Assembly: GCF_023169945.1 (NCBI RefSeq)
Contig: NZ_AP025591.1
Span: 2,068,501 to 2,132,500 of the forward strand
Direction of reading: 5' to 3'
Source: Anaeromyxobacter oryzae
GTDB taxonomy: Bacteria; Myxococcota; Myxococcia; Myxococcales; Anaeromyxobacteraceae
DNA length: 64,000 nucleotides
This document shows positions 56,551-64,000 of the stretch, in pieces. Both the position numbers and the translations under genes were made by a program. Every line of letters starts with the position of its first letter. Position 1 is the first letter of the stretch. The notes beneath the pieces are model-generated. The model searched no databases and was not told the origin of the DNA. It saw only the letters and a list, made by a program, of their open reading frames with translations.

Positions 56551-58287
56551 ATGCCCGCAACGGTCTCTGATCTCGTCCAAGGCAAGGCTCCGCCCCTGAC
56601 CATCGCGCCGGGGGAGTCGCTCGCGACGGCGCTCGCGGAAATGTCCGAGAATGACTACAGCCAGCTGCCGGTCGCAGGACCGGATCGCCGGCCGATCGCT
56701 CTACTGACCATCGATTCCGTAGGTCGGGCGCTGCGTCACTTCGGCGTCGTGCCGAGTGCGCTGCGAGTCCTCGACGCGATGGACGAGTTTTTCGAGCGGT
56801 GCGACACGGAAGACGAGCTGCTGGACGTGCTCGATGCGCTACAGCGGTCGTCCGCGGTGTTGGTTCTAACTCCGCAGCAGGAGCTCACGGGCATCCTCAC
56901 GAGCTTCGATGCCATGGAGTTCTTCCGCCGCCGCGCACAGGACATCATGGTCGTCCAGGATATCGAAGAGACGATCAAGGACTTCGTTTTGTCTGCGTTC
57001 CGGCGCGAGGATGACTCGCTCGATCAGGCGAGTCTCACGACCGCCATCGAGGCGATCACGCCATCAAACGCAAAGCTCCGAGGACCTTTTAGGAAGGCCA
57101 TCCACGCGTTCCTCTCGGCCCGCAACGTAGCGGCGGGGCCCGACGACGAGGCGCTGCTGACCCGCACGTTCAACGAAAACCTCGCTTCGCGAGATCCTGC
57201 GAAGACGTTCGAGCAGCTCACGCTCAACGACTACATCGAGCTGCTCCTTCACGAGGCGCGATGGGGCGCCTACGGGCCGGCGTTCGGCATCGAGCGCGAC
57301 GCACTCCGGCGCCTCCTCGTCTCCGTACGCAACACGCGCAACGATCTCGCACACTTTCGCACGGACATCGCCGACCGGCAGCGGGACGAGCTCTTCTTCT
57401 GCAAGGAGTGGCTCGCGCGGCACGAGGACGCGCTCAAGGCGGCCGTCACGCAGCAGCGGTCAGGCCGTACGCCGGCCGCGAAACCGCCGCCCCCGACGAA
57501 GCCCGTGGAGCCGCGACCGAGCGGCGAGCCCGGGCCACCGATGGAGACGCTGGGAGATGTCGATATCGAGAGCCGCTACGCCGCTCTCGGGGCGACGCTG
57601 CGCTCGAACACGACGGACGATCGCGTCGTGCTCAAGTTCTCCGACGTCGAGAAGATCCTTGGTGCACCGCTACCCGCTTCTGCGCGACAGTACCGCGCGT
57701 GGTGGAGCAACAACGAGCGGGGCCACGTACAGGCGAAGCAGTGGATCGACGCGGGGTGGCACGTCGCGGAGGTCAGCACGCGCGAGCAGTACGTCACGTT
57801 CATCAGGACCCCGGAGCGACAGGCCGCGTATCGTCGGTTCTTCGATGGACTGACGGCGACGCTCGGCACGGTGCCCGGCTTTCCGCCGCAGCGGCCGCCG
57901 TCCGGCGTCAGCTGGCATGTCGTCGCCAACGCGCCGGAGTCCGGGCCGCGGATGGGTATGTTCGTCGTGTCTTTCGCGCGGGCGGGGCAGCTCCGCGTCG
58001 AGCTCTACATCGACGCGGGCGACCAGAAGGAGACGAAGGGCCTTTTCGACGCGATGCTTCGTCGGAGAGCCGAACTCGAGGCTGGGGTGGGCGAGCCGCT
58101 CAGCTGGGAGCGTCTCGATGGCCGCAGGGCGTCTCGCATCGCCCTGTACTATCCGGGAGCCGTGCTTGATGCGGACGAGACGTTGCAGGCTAAGGCGGCG
58201 TCCGCGATGGTGCGGTTCCGCGCGATACTTTCGCCGGCGTTCGACGCGGCGCTGAAGGAGTCCAAGGAGACGGTTCGGAGCGGATGA
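56551..58287 (+). CDS. CBS pair, HEPN-like and DUF4268-like multidomain protein
   Basis: A 578-aa protein. Residues 1-130 are a CBS-domain pair, which usually senses adenine nucleotides. A helical region around 140-300 ends in RNDLAHF, the R-x4-H signature of HEPN ribonucleases. After a Pro-rich linker, KFSDVEKILGAPLPASARQY with WWSNN (about 361-390) resembles the DUF7662 fold. The C-terminus (about 470-578), with ELYIDAGDQKETKGLF and WERLDGRRASRI, resembles DUF4268, a PD-(D/E)XK-like family found in defence genes. I know no characterised protein with this order. The start at 56551 follows GGGAGGGAG. The gene lies 128 bases from the IS21 right end, so the IS may affect its promoter. Role inferred. 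Confidence 0.65.
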   Translation: MPATVSDLVQGKAPPLTIAPGESLATALAEMSENDYSQLPVAGPDRRPIALLTIDSVGRALRHFGVVPSALRVLDAMDEFFERCDTEDELLDVLDALQRSSAVLVLTPQQELTGILTSFDAMEFFRRRAQDIMVVQDIEETIKDFVLSAFRREDDSLDQASLTTAIEAITPSNAKLRGPFRKAIHAFLSARNVAAGPDDEALLTRTFNENLASRDPAKTFEQLTLNDYIELLLHEARWGAYGPAFGIERDALRRLLVSVRNTRNDLAHFRTDIADRQRDELFFCKEWLARHEDALKAAVTQQRSGRTPAAKPPPPTKPVEPRPSGEPGPPMETLGDVDIESRYAALGATLRSNTTDDRVVLKFSDVEKILGAPLPASARQYRAWWSNNERGHVQAKQWIDAGWHVAEVSTREQYVTFIRTPERQAAYRRFFDGLTATLGTVPGFPPQRPPSGVSWHVVANAPESGPRMGMFVVSFARAGQLRVELYIDAGDQKETKGLFDAMLRRRAELEAGVGEPLSWERLDGRRASRIALYYPGAVLDADETLQAKAASAMVRFRAILSPAFDAALKESKETVRSG

Positions 58288-58587
58288 GGCGGGTGGCCAG
58301 GTTCCGGAGCAGCGGCGCCGTCACCGACCCGTAGACCTACGATCCCGTCGCCGAGGCGCTCGACCGGTGCGAGCGCTGAAGCCCGCGCCCCACCGAGCCG
58401 TACGAGTCCCGCTCTGATTTCGCGCGCTCGGGGCCCGAGCGATGCGGATTGCCCGGCGCGGATCACAAGAGGCTGGACGGCGGATCACAGGAGCGGATCA
58501 CTCGACAACCACGCGGTAACCGCCCGGCCAACCCCGGCTGGCGAGCGTAGCTCGAGGGCGTGTTCCTCCGCGCTTTTCGCGGAGGAG
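58288..58587. other. Gene-free stretch before the IS66 relic
   Basis: No coding frame with ribosome binding site or family match. GTAACCGCCCGGCCAACC at 58516 resembles IS66-family inverted-repeat ends, which usually begin GTAA, and may be the left border of the IS66 relic that follows. Confidence 0.35.
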
Positions 58588-58966
58588 CGCATCACCGAGC
58601 AGGACCGAGAGCGCTGGACGAAGCTCGTTGCCGACTTCGAGGCAACCAACCTCACGCACCGCGGGTTTGCTTCGGAGCGCGGGATCTCGTTCAGCAACCT
58701 TAGGAATTGGATCTATTGGCTGCGGGAAGGAGTCGAGGCCGCTCGTCGGAGCGGCGCCCGCGTCACCGGGTCAAGCCCCCGCTTCGGCTCCCATGAGGAA
58801 GCGCTCGCGTCTCGTGCCATTCCGCGTGGTAGCGTCCGCGCCGAAGGCGCGGTTGGTCGAGCTGCGCTCGCCTCTGCTCAAGCTAGCGCTGCCGACCGGC
58901 GTCGTCGCGCGGTTCCCGCCCGGCACCGAGCCGTCGTACCTCCGCGCGCTCATCGCGGAGCTGTAG
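58588..58966 (+). pseudogene. IS66-family accessory protein TnpA-like relic
   Basis: Frame one reads RITEQDRERWTKLVADFE, then GFASERGISFSNLRNWIYWL, the HTH of the small IS66 TnpA-type protein. The C-terminal part, VPFRVVASAPKAR and LALPTGVVARFPPGTEP, lies in another frame after a shift near 58780. It is thus broken. Minus-strand sequence at about 59000-59150 resembles the helical start of IS66 TnpC (VLGDRLDVSRDEV), so the element is scrambled. Confidence 0.7.
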
Positions 58967-59181
58967 CCCGTGATCACCATCCCGCGACGCCCGCATCGCC
59001 GCGCTGCGGACGCGTCGGGAGAACGCAGAGGAAGACGCGTCACCTCGTCACGCGAAACATCGAGCCGGTCGCCCAACACGTGCCGCTGCAGCTTCTCGAC
59101 TGTGGTTTCACCGACGTGAGCTGCTCGCCCAGCTGCGCGATCGCCTCGTCCTACGCTCGGAGCTGATCCGCCTGAAGCGCG

Positions 59182-59985
59182 ATGATCTTCTCGACAGCAT
59201 CAACCGTGTTCGCGACGTGCGGAGCGAACCAGGTGAATCCGGTCGACTACCTCGCCGACGTACTGATGCGCGTGCAGCGCCACCCGGCTTCGCGCATCGA
59301 CGAGTTGCTGCCGCACACCTCGGACAAGGTGGCCGCGGCGCTCGGGCCGAAGGGGCGCGCGCAGCTCGCCGCGGTCGAGCGGTGCTTCCTGCACTGGGAC
59401 AAGCACGTATACGCGCGCGCCGCGAGGGAGCACCTGCTACCGCTGGTCGGCGCGATCGAGGGCCGTCGCTGGTGCGAGGTGACCTACCGTGCCGCGACCA
59501 CCGGGGGGACGGCCCGCAGGCACACGGTGCTCCCGCTTCGCCTCTTCGCGCACGATCGCGCCGTCTACGTCATCTGCGTGTTCGAGAGGAACGGCGGGAT
59601 CGGGACCCTCAACCTGCAGCGACTCGATTCGCTGGCCGTGTCGTCGCGCACCGGCCGCCCGCCGCCCGGGTTCGACGCGGAGCGGTGGGCGGACTCGGCG
59701 TTCGCGATCCACCCCGGCGAGGTGCCGACGCGGTACGTGCTTCGGTTCGGTCCCATCGTCGCACCGTTCATCCGCGAGCGCCGCTGGCATCCATCGCAGA
59801 GGCTGCGCGACCTGCAGGGCGGCGGCGTCGAGCTCTCGTTCACGTACGGTGCGTCGCACGAGGTGACGAGCTGGGTAGCGAGCTGGAGGGAGTGGGTCGA
59901 GGTGGTCGAGCCGCGCGCCCTCCGGCGGGAGCTGCGAGATCTCGGGGAGTGGCTGCTTGGGACGTATCGGCCCGATCGCCGGTAG
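59182..59985 (+). CDS. Chimera: IS66 transposase C-terminus joined to WYL-domain regulator
   Basis: A 267-aa frame. Residues about 14-47 (GANQVNPVDYLADVLMRVQR, then RIDELLPH) are the conserved end of the IS66 transposase TnpC. From about 50 onward it is the WYL-domain part of a PafC/YafY-type transcription regulator (CEVTYRAATTGG, HTVLPLRLFAHDRAVYVICV, then the WCX-like tail). The N-terminal HTH of such regulators is missing. The IS66 element evidently landed in or beside the regulator gene and replaced its 5' part. Whether a protein is made is unknown. WYL regulators often control defence genes by binding nucleic acid ligands. Confidence 0.65.
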   Translation: MIFSTASTVFATCGANQVNPVDYLADVLMRVQRHPASRIDELLPHTSDKVAAALGPKGRAQLAAVERCFLHWDKHVYARAAREHLLPLVGAIEGRRWCEVTYRAATTGGTARRHTVLPLRLFAHDRAVYVICVFERNGGIGTLNLQRLDSLAVSSRTGRPPPGFDAERWADSAFAIHPGEVPTRYVLRFGPIVAPFIRERRWHPSQRLRDLQGGGVELSFTYGASHEVTSWVASWREWVEVVEPRALRRELRDLGEWLLGTYRPDRR

Positions 59986-60142
59986 GGAACGTGAACTTTG
60001 AGTAACGCTCGGCCCAGGCGTCCGAGCGTGGGGCCCCCACGGCGAAAGTGGTGACCGCGTAGAGTGCCAGTGCGTCTGACGACGATGAGGCGTGCTCTAT
60101 GGTACGTGACCGAAAGCGCGCCTCGCGCACGCAGGAGGGAGC

Positions 60143-60424
60143 ATGCCGAAGAGGGCGGAAGTCGAGATCGATGGGCGAGATGTCGTGGTTCGGGTCGCCG
60201 TGAACGAGAACGGCAAGCGGATGGGTCGCGTCGAGATTCACCCTCTTACCGGGATCAAGTGGATTCCGAAGAACAAGCACAGCGACTCCAGCACGAACAG
60301 ATGCGAGGCTGGCCTGTCGGTGCAGGAGCTTGCCTCCGTGCAGCGGCGAGTCTTGTTGGGTTTCGGCGAGAAAGGATTCGAGCGTCCGGAGTGGTTCAGG
60401 GCAGTTCGACTCGGCGTCAAGTAG
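60143..60424 (+). CDS. Small hypothetical protein, 93 aa
   Basis: Starts MPKRAEVEIDGRDVVVRV, after a good GGAGGG 6 bases upstream. Predicted beta-rich N-terminal half and helical C-terminal half, soluble. I recognise no family. It stands alone between the WYL chimera and the glycosyltransferase trio. Confidence 0.55.
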   Translation: MPKRAEVEIDGRDVVVRVAVNENGKRMGRVEIHPLTGIKWIPKNKHSDSSTNRCEAGLSVQELASVQRRVLLGFGEKGFERPEWFRAVRLGVK

Positions 60425-60738
60425 TCGACGCGCTCGGATGCAGTCCGTGACGGCTCGCTCCTTCTGCTCAATCCAACGACTCGGGCCGCTGCGACTCCGG
60501 GCGTTCCTGCGGACTAGGCGCACACTCGTGCGCTGGCGGTTCGTCAGGACCTACATGCCCCGCTAACCCGAGGCGCCGCGGCGCTCACGAGCGCTCTCGC
60601 CTCGTCCCACGAGTCGACAAGGTTGCTCGCCCCGAGCCCCCGCGAACCTAGCGCCGCGTTTCGATGTCGCCCTCGCCTTCCTCCGTGGCACATCTCCACA
60701 AGAACGTGCTTCGATGCGTCCGGGTACGGAGGCCACCC
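60425..60738. other. Intergenic region before the glycosyltransferase trio
   Basis: About 310 bases without a supported gene or clear hairpin. GGAGG at 60728-60732 is the ribosome binding site of the next gene; an in-frame open stretch reaches upstream to 60664 but has no ribosome binding site. Confidence 0.5.
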
Positions 60739-61484
60739 GTGAGCGCGCTCGTCATCCCTTGCCACATCCGGACGAAGTGGGACCTCGCCTGCCTGCGACG
60801 CCTGCTCGCCAGGGTCGACAGTCAGACGCTTCCGTTCGACCGCGTCTACCTCATCGACGACGCGAGCCCGATCCGGCACGACGCACCCTTTGGATTCCTG
60901 GAGCACGTCCGACTCGCCTCGAATGGCGGGCCCGCAAGAGCGCGCAACGTGGGGGTCGAGCGCGCGCTGGACTCTGGTTCCGAGTACTTGCTGTTCACCG
61001 ATCACGATTGCGTGCTGGACTCGGCGTGGAACGAGAAGATGACCGGGTTCCTGCGTGACGGCGCGTTCGGCACGGTCGGCGGGATGACGTACGCGTGGGG
61101 GGCCACGCTGCTCGACCGTTACCACGACCTGAACGGTACGTTGAACGGCAAGTGGCTCCTGCCTGACCGCAAGGAGCTCTGGTACATGCCGTCGCTCAAC
61201 TTCGGCATGAGGGCCGAGGTCGCTCGAGAGTTCACGTTCGACGAGCGGTTCCCCACGTCTGCAGGCGAGGACGTCGACCTCTCCGCCGCCGGAGCAAGTA
61301 CCGCATCGGCTTCTGTCCTCGCGCGAAGCTTTGGCACGACTTCGGTTACCGCTCGACGGTGACTGGGCTGGGACGGTTTGTCCGCCTCTTCATGAAGTAC
61401 AAGAGTTCGAGCGCGACGCTTTACGAGGGGCACACGGTGCTCCTCTGGGACTCGTCCGAGTCGATCTACGAGGGGAACGCGTGA
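60739..61484 (+). pseudogene. Family 2 glycosyltransferase with apparent one-base frameshift
   Basis: A GT-A type glycosyltransferase of about 248 codons. It starts SALVIPCHIRTKWDLAC from GTG 60739 with GGAGG 6 bases upstream. LIDDASP, NGGPARARNVGV and FTDHDCVLDS (metal and sugar-nucleotide site) are intact. Near 61284 the frame shifts; adding one base restores the conserved segment GEDVDLS-x-RRSKYRIGFCPRA. The corrected frame ends at 61484 in a GTGA overlap with the next gene. Because the coupling is preserved, a sequencing error is as likely as a real mutation. Confidence 0.75.
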
Positions 61485-62494
61485 GCCTCGTCTACCGTAA
61501 ACGCGCAAGCGCGCCGAGCCCCGCCCACTGGATCTACGACTACTACGGCGAGGTCGCGCCATTCCTGCAGCGGGTCGACCGCAAGCTCCACGTCGCTCCG
61601 ATGCTCCTCCTCAAGACGATCGAGTGGAGCATCTACCGCTGGTACAAGACGCCGATTCGCCGGTTCTACGGTGTGAAGGGCAACGAGCTCATCTACATGA
61701 TCACGCGCCGGTGCAGCGATCGCTGCCCGAAATGCGGCATATGGAAGACGCCGGAGCGCGATGACGAGCGCCTGCCCGTCTCGCGATTCATCGAGTGCCT
61801 GAAGAGGCTGCACGAGAACCTGTACCAGGTCACCGTGACGGGCGGCGAGCCTCTCCTGTTCGCCGACGACGTGCTCGCGATCGGGGCCGCGGCAAGAGAC
61901 CTCCGCGTACCCATGATCGTCGTCACGAACGGCGTGCTCATGGACGAGCTGTTCCTCCGACGCTACGCCGAGCTCGGCCACGGGCTCGTCGTGTCGGTCG
62001 ACACGGTCGAACGCGAGCGTTGGGAGGCCTTCCGCGGCGAGGCCCACTACGAGCGGGTCATGGCGAACGTACAAGTCGCGCGGTCGATCCTCGGTGGCAA
62101 GCTGCGCGTACAGTCCGTCCTGGCGTCCGAGAGCGAGACGGACGTCGTGCGTGTCGCGAACTTCTGCGCTGAGCGCGGCATCCCGCACACGGTCCAGCCG
62201 TACATGGACTTTGGCGGAAGCTGGCACGAGACCGCCACCTCGTCCCGCACAGGCCCATTGGCGTGCGCAGCCCGAAAGAACATCTGCGTTTATCCGAACG
62301 GCGACCTCGTGAAGTGCTTCGATCACCGGCGCATACCGCTGGCGCGGGAGCCGCTCGGAAACATCGCCGAGGAGGACGTCATCGCGATCTTGTGCAAGCG
62401 ACGCGCGACAGAGGTGTCCCGGCTCATGAAGACTTGCGACCTTCCGTGCAAGCAGCTCTCGTGCAACCTGCCAGTCGTCGTTGAGGTGCCGTGA
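61481..62494 (+). CDS. Radical SAM protein with SPASM-like C-terminus
   Basis: A 337-aa radical SAM enzyme. The iron-sulfur motif is CSDRCPKC (C-x3-C-x2-C, about residue 73), followed by VTGGEPLLF, the SAM-binding GGE motif. The C-terminal part has CAARKNICVYPNGDLVKCFD and GNIAEED, then CDLPCKQLSC, which match a SPASM/twitch domain binding extra clusters. The GTG start at 61481 overlaps the glycosyltransferase stop. Such enzymes modify peptides or sugars; with a glycosyltransferase and a P-loop protein the target may be a small glycosylated natural product, but no precursor peptide gene was found. Confidence 0.85.
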   Translation: MSLVYRKRASAPSPAHWIYDYYGEVAPFLQRVDRKLHVAPMLLLKTIEWSIYRWYKTPIRRFYGVKGNELIYMITRRCSDRCPKCGIWKTPERDDERLPVSRFIECLKRLHENLYQVTVTGGEPLLFADDVLAIGAAARDLRVPMIVVTNGVLMDELFLRRYAELGHGLVVSVDTVERERWEAFRGEAHYERVMANVQVARSILGGKLRVQSVLASESETDVVRVANFCAERGIPHTVQPYMDFGGSWHETATSSRTGPLACAARKNICVYPNGDLVKCFDHRRIPLAREPLGNIAEEDVIAILCKRRATEVSRLMKTCDLPCKQLSCNLPVVVEVP

Positions 62495-62994
62495 GCGCTT
62501 CACCGCCGGACGTCATCATCATTCGAGGCGCGCCGGGCTCCGGGAAGAGCCAGACGGCGAAGCTGCTCGCATCACGGCTCGAAAGCGGCGTGCGCATGGA
62601 GGTAGACGCGCTGCGATCGATGGTCTTCCCTGTCGACTGGACCAACCAGGCCGAGCACGTCAGCGTCCTCGTGGTCGCAGACTTCGTCAGGCTCGGTCAC
62701 CGGCCGGTCATCGTCGTCGACACCTTCAGCGGGGACAAGGTCGTGCGGTTCCTGAGCGATCTTCGCGAGCTGCACCGCGCGATCGAAGTGCGCGTCTTCG
62801 CGCTGTTGGTCGCGCCGGCCGTGCTCCGCGCCCGCGTCCTGCAGCGGCCCGCGTGTGGGTTCCGAGACGTGGACGTGTCCTTGAAGCTGACCGCGGACGT
62901 CCTGAAGCACCTCCAGCCGTTCGAGCGGCTCGTCGACAACTCGAGCCTCACGCCGGAGGAGACGGTCGACGCGGTTCTCGCCGGCTGCGCGTGA
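62491..62994 (+). CDS. P-loop kinase-like ATPase
   Basis: A 167-aa P-loop NTPase starting with a hydrophobic strand and Walker A RGAPGSGKSQTAKLL, and with IVVDTF as probable Walker B. The size and LID-like Arg-rich zone (LRARVLQRPACGF) suggest a small-molecule or polynucleotide kinase of the AAA_33/zeta-like class. The GTG start overlaps the radical SAM stop by four bases. It completes a three-gene unit; the substrate is unknown. Confidence 0.72.
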   Translation: MSASPPDVIIIRGAPGSGKSQTAKLLASRLESGVRMEVDALRSMVFPVDWTNQAEHVSVLVVADFVRLGHRPVIVVDTFSGDKVVRFLSDLRELHRAIEVRVFALLVAPAVLRARVLQRPACGFRDVDVSLKLTADVLKHLQPFERLVDNSSLTPEETVDAVLAGCA

Positions 62995-63133
62995 GCCGAC
63001 GCAGCCGTCGTCAGGAACGGCAGCGCTGATTGGACCTTACGCTCCCGATGTTTCCGAATCGCGACCAACCATTTCGTCCGGCGAGAGTAGGCGCCGTAAA
63101 CGCCTCAACTCGTGTCGGTAGTCCACGGAGCGC

Positions 63134-64000
63134 TCAGCGCCCCGCTCGGGGCGAGGCGAACAATCCGAGCTGACCGGCCTCCCCCAGCCAATCGTCAGCG
63201 CTGGCGCCGAGGACCTGGGCGATGGACTCGGCGATCGGGCGGAGCTGCCGCTCCAAGTAGTGCTCGTAGTCGAGCGGCGCCCCGCTGCGAGCCGACACCG
63301 GCTCCGGGCCGGCGCGAGTCATCACGTAGTCCACGCGCCCGCGGCGGTCTGTCCAGCCCAGGAGACGTGCCGCGCGGACCTGCGGCGTCTGCGTCTCGTA
63401 CCCCTCCGCCGGGCGCCGGAGGGCCTTCCGGTAGACGAGCTCGCCATCGAAATCGCCCCGGGGGAGCCGGGCAGCGGTCTCCCGGCCGTGAGCGCGGAGC
63501 CCGGCCTCCCCATCGCCGGCGAAGAGGTGACGCAAGAGCTCCACCTGGAAGCGGCGGGCCAGCGGCGTGGAGTCGCTCCGCACCGCCTCCATCCCCCGCA
63601 CCTCCATCTCGGTCGCGTCTCCGGGCAGGAGGAGCAGCCCGGCGTAGCCCTTGCCGCGGCCGCGCCCGTCCGGGCTGGCATCGCCGCGGAGCCGCGGGAT
63701 GAAGAAGCGCCGGTAGACCTTCTCGCACCGCATGGACAGGTGGGAGGCGACGTCGTGGTCCCTGCGGATGCGCTCGGCCAGGTGCCGGTTCAGCGCCGCC
63801 ACCAGCTCGCGGCCAAGGCCGGAAAGAGCCGCGTGACCGGCCTCGTCGCCGAAACCGGAGCGGACGAAGACCGAGTCGGTGTCACCGTAGAGCACCTCGT
63901 GGCCCTGTGCCTCGAACCAGTCGCGCGCCGCCCGCAGGAAGAGCTGCCCGAAGGAGGTGATGGCCCCCGCCAGCTCGGTGCGGGCGTAGCGGCAGCCCGA
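63134..64000 (-). CDS. polB: DNA polymerase II (family B), C-terminal part, runs off the window
   Basis: The minus strand carries the end of a family B polymerase. The catalytic motif C YGDTDSVFV stands near 63890, preceded by ARTELAGAITSFGQLFL at the window edge. KVYRRFFIPRLRGD (motif KxY region) and KGYAGLL, then the thumb with DYEHYLERQLRPIAE follow. The last residues (GQLGLF) resemble a beta-clamp binding peptide (QLGLF). The 5' part lies beyond 64000. This is probably a chromosomal gene and may mark the edge of the accessory region. Confidence 0.92.
   Translation of the reverse strand, partial: SGCRYARTELAGAITSFGQLFLRAARDWFEAQGHEVLYGDTDSVFVRSGFGDEAGHAALSGLGRELVAALNRHLAERIRRDHDVASHLSMRCEKVYRRFFIPRLRGDASPDGRGRGKGYAGLLLLPGDATEMEVRGMEAVRSDSTPLARRFQVELLRHLFAGDGEAGLRAHGRETAARLPRGDFDGELVYRKALRRPAEGYETQTPQVRAARLLGWTDRRGRVDYVMTRAGPEPVSARSGAPLDYEHYLERQLRPIAESIAQVLGASADDWLGEAGQLGLFASPRAGR

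Overview
The window is about 65% GC with strong G/C third positions, dense ATGA/GTGA-overlapping operons and a chromosomal family B DNA polymerase II gene at the right edge. This suits a Myxococcota-type bacterium such as Anaeromyxobacter; the taxonomy is inference, since no rRNA or marker gene is present. Most of the window looks like a genomic island built from defence modules.

Left edge (1-4.7 kb): three tRNA genes, Ser(UGA), Ser(GCU) and Arg(ACG), a terminator, then a tyrosine integrase facing the tRNA-Arg 3' end, a zinc-ribbon/excisionase-type HTH protein and a small protein. Upstream is a 350-bp non-coding stretch full of CTGTTC/GAACAG repeats, and a decayed copy of the 3' end of a gene found at 6.2-10.5 kb. 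Next (4.9-12.7 kb) come an orphan zinc-ribbon protein, a very large HIT-PLD-helicase-S24 fusion gene broken by two apparent single-base deletions, a 48-codon gene and an HTH/TPR protein.

Core (12.8-36.2 kb): ten minus-strand genes in close series. The promoter-proximal five are a complete class 1 DISARM system (drmD-drmMI-drmA-drmB-drmC). They are followed by an unknown protein ending in a RelE/Gp49-like domain, then a tightly overlapping set of dynamin-like GTPase, SNF2 helicase, DEAD-type helicase and PLD nuclease. I do not recognise the last four as a named system; they are one of the two best candidates for something new.

36.4-42.6 kb is a nest of restriction-modification genes: two candidate restriction enzymes, two Vsr endonucleases, one intact C5 methyltransferase, two relics of a second one apparently split by insertion of the intact module, and an HNH endonuclease. 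From 53.4 down to 42.7 kb a three-gene minus-strand operon encodes a 1003-aa unknown, a 2151-aa DUF1998-type helicase (DruE/DrmA-like) and a Cas4-like nuclease; this is the second strong candidate. An intact IS21-family element (53.7-56.4 kb) separates it from a CBS-HEPN-DUF4268-like multidomain protein.

Right edge (58.5-64 kb): an IS66 relic fused in frame to a WYL-domain regulator, a small protein, a translationally coupled glycosyltransferase / radical SAM-SPASM / P-loop kinase trio (the first gene carries an apparent frameshift), and the 3' end of polB. The recurring theme is helicase plus nuclease: PLD or PD-(D/E)XK nucleases sit beside or are fused to large SF2 helicases at four separate loci. 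At several places a one-base indel interrupts an otherwise intact reading frame, so sequencing error must be excluded before these genes are called dead.
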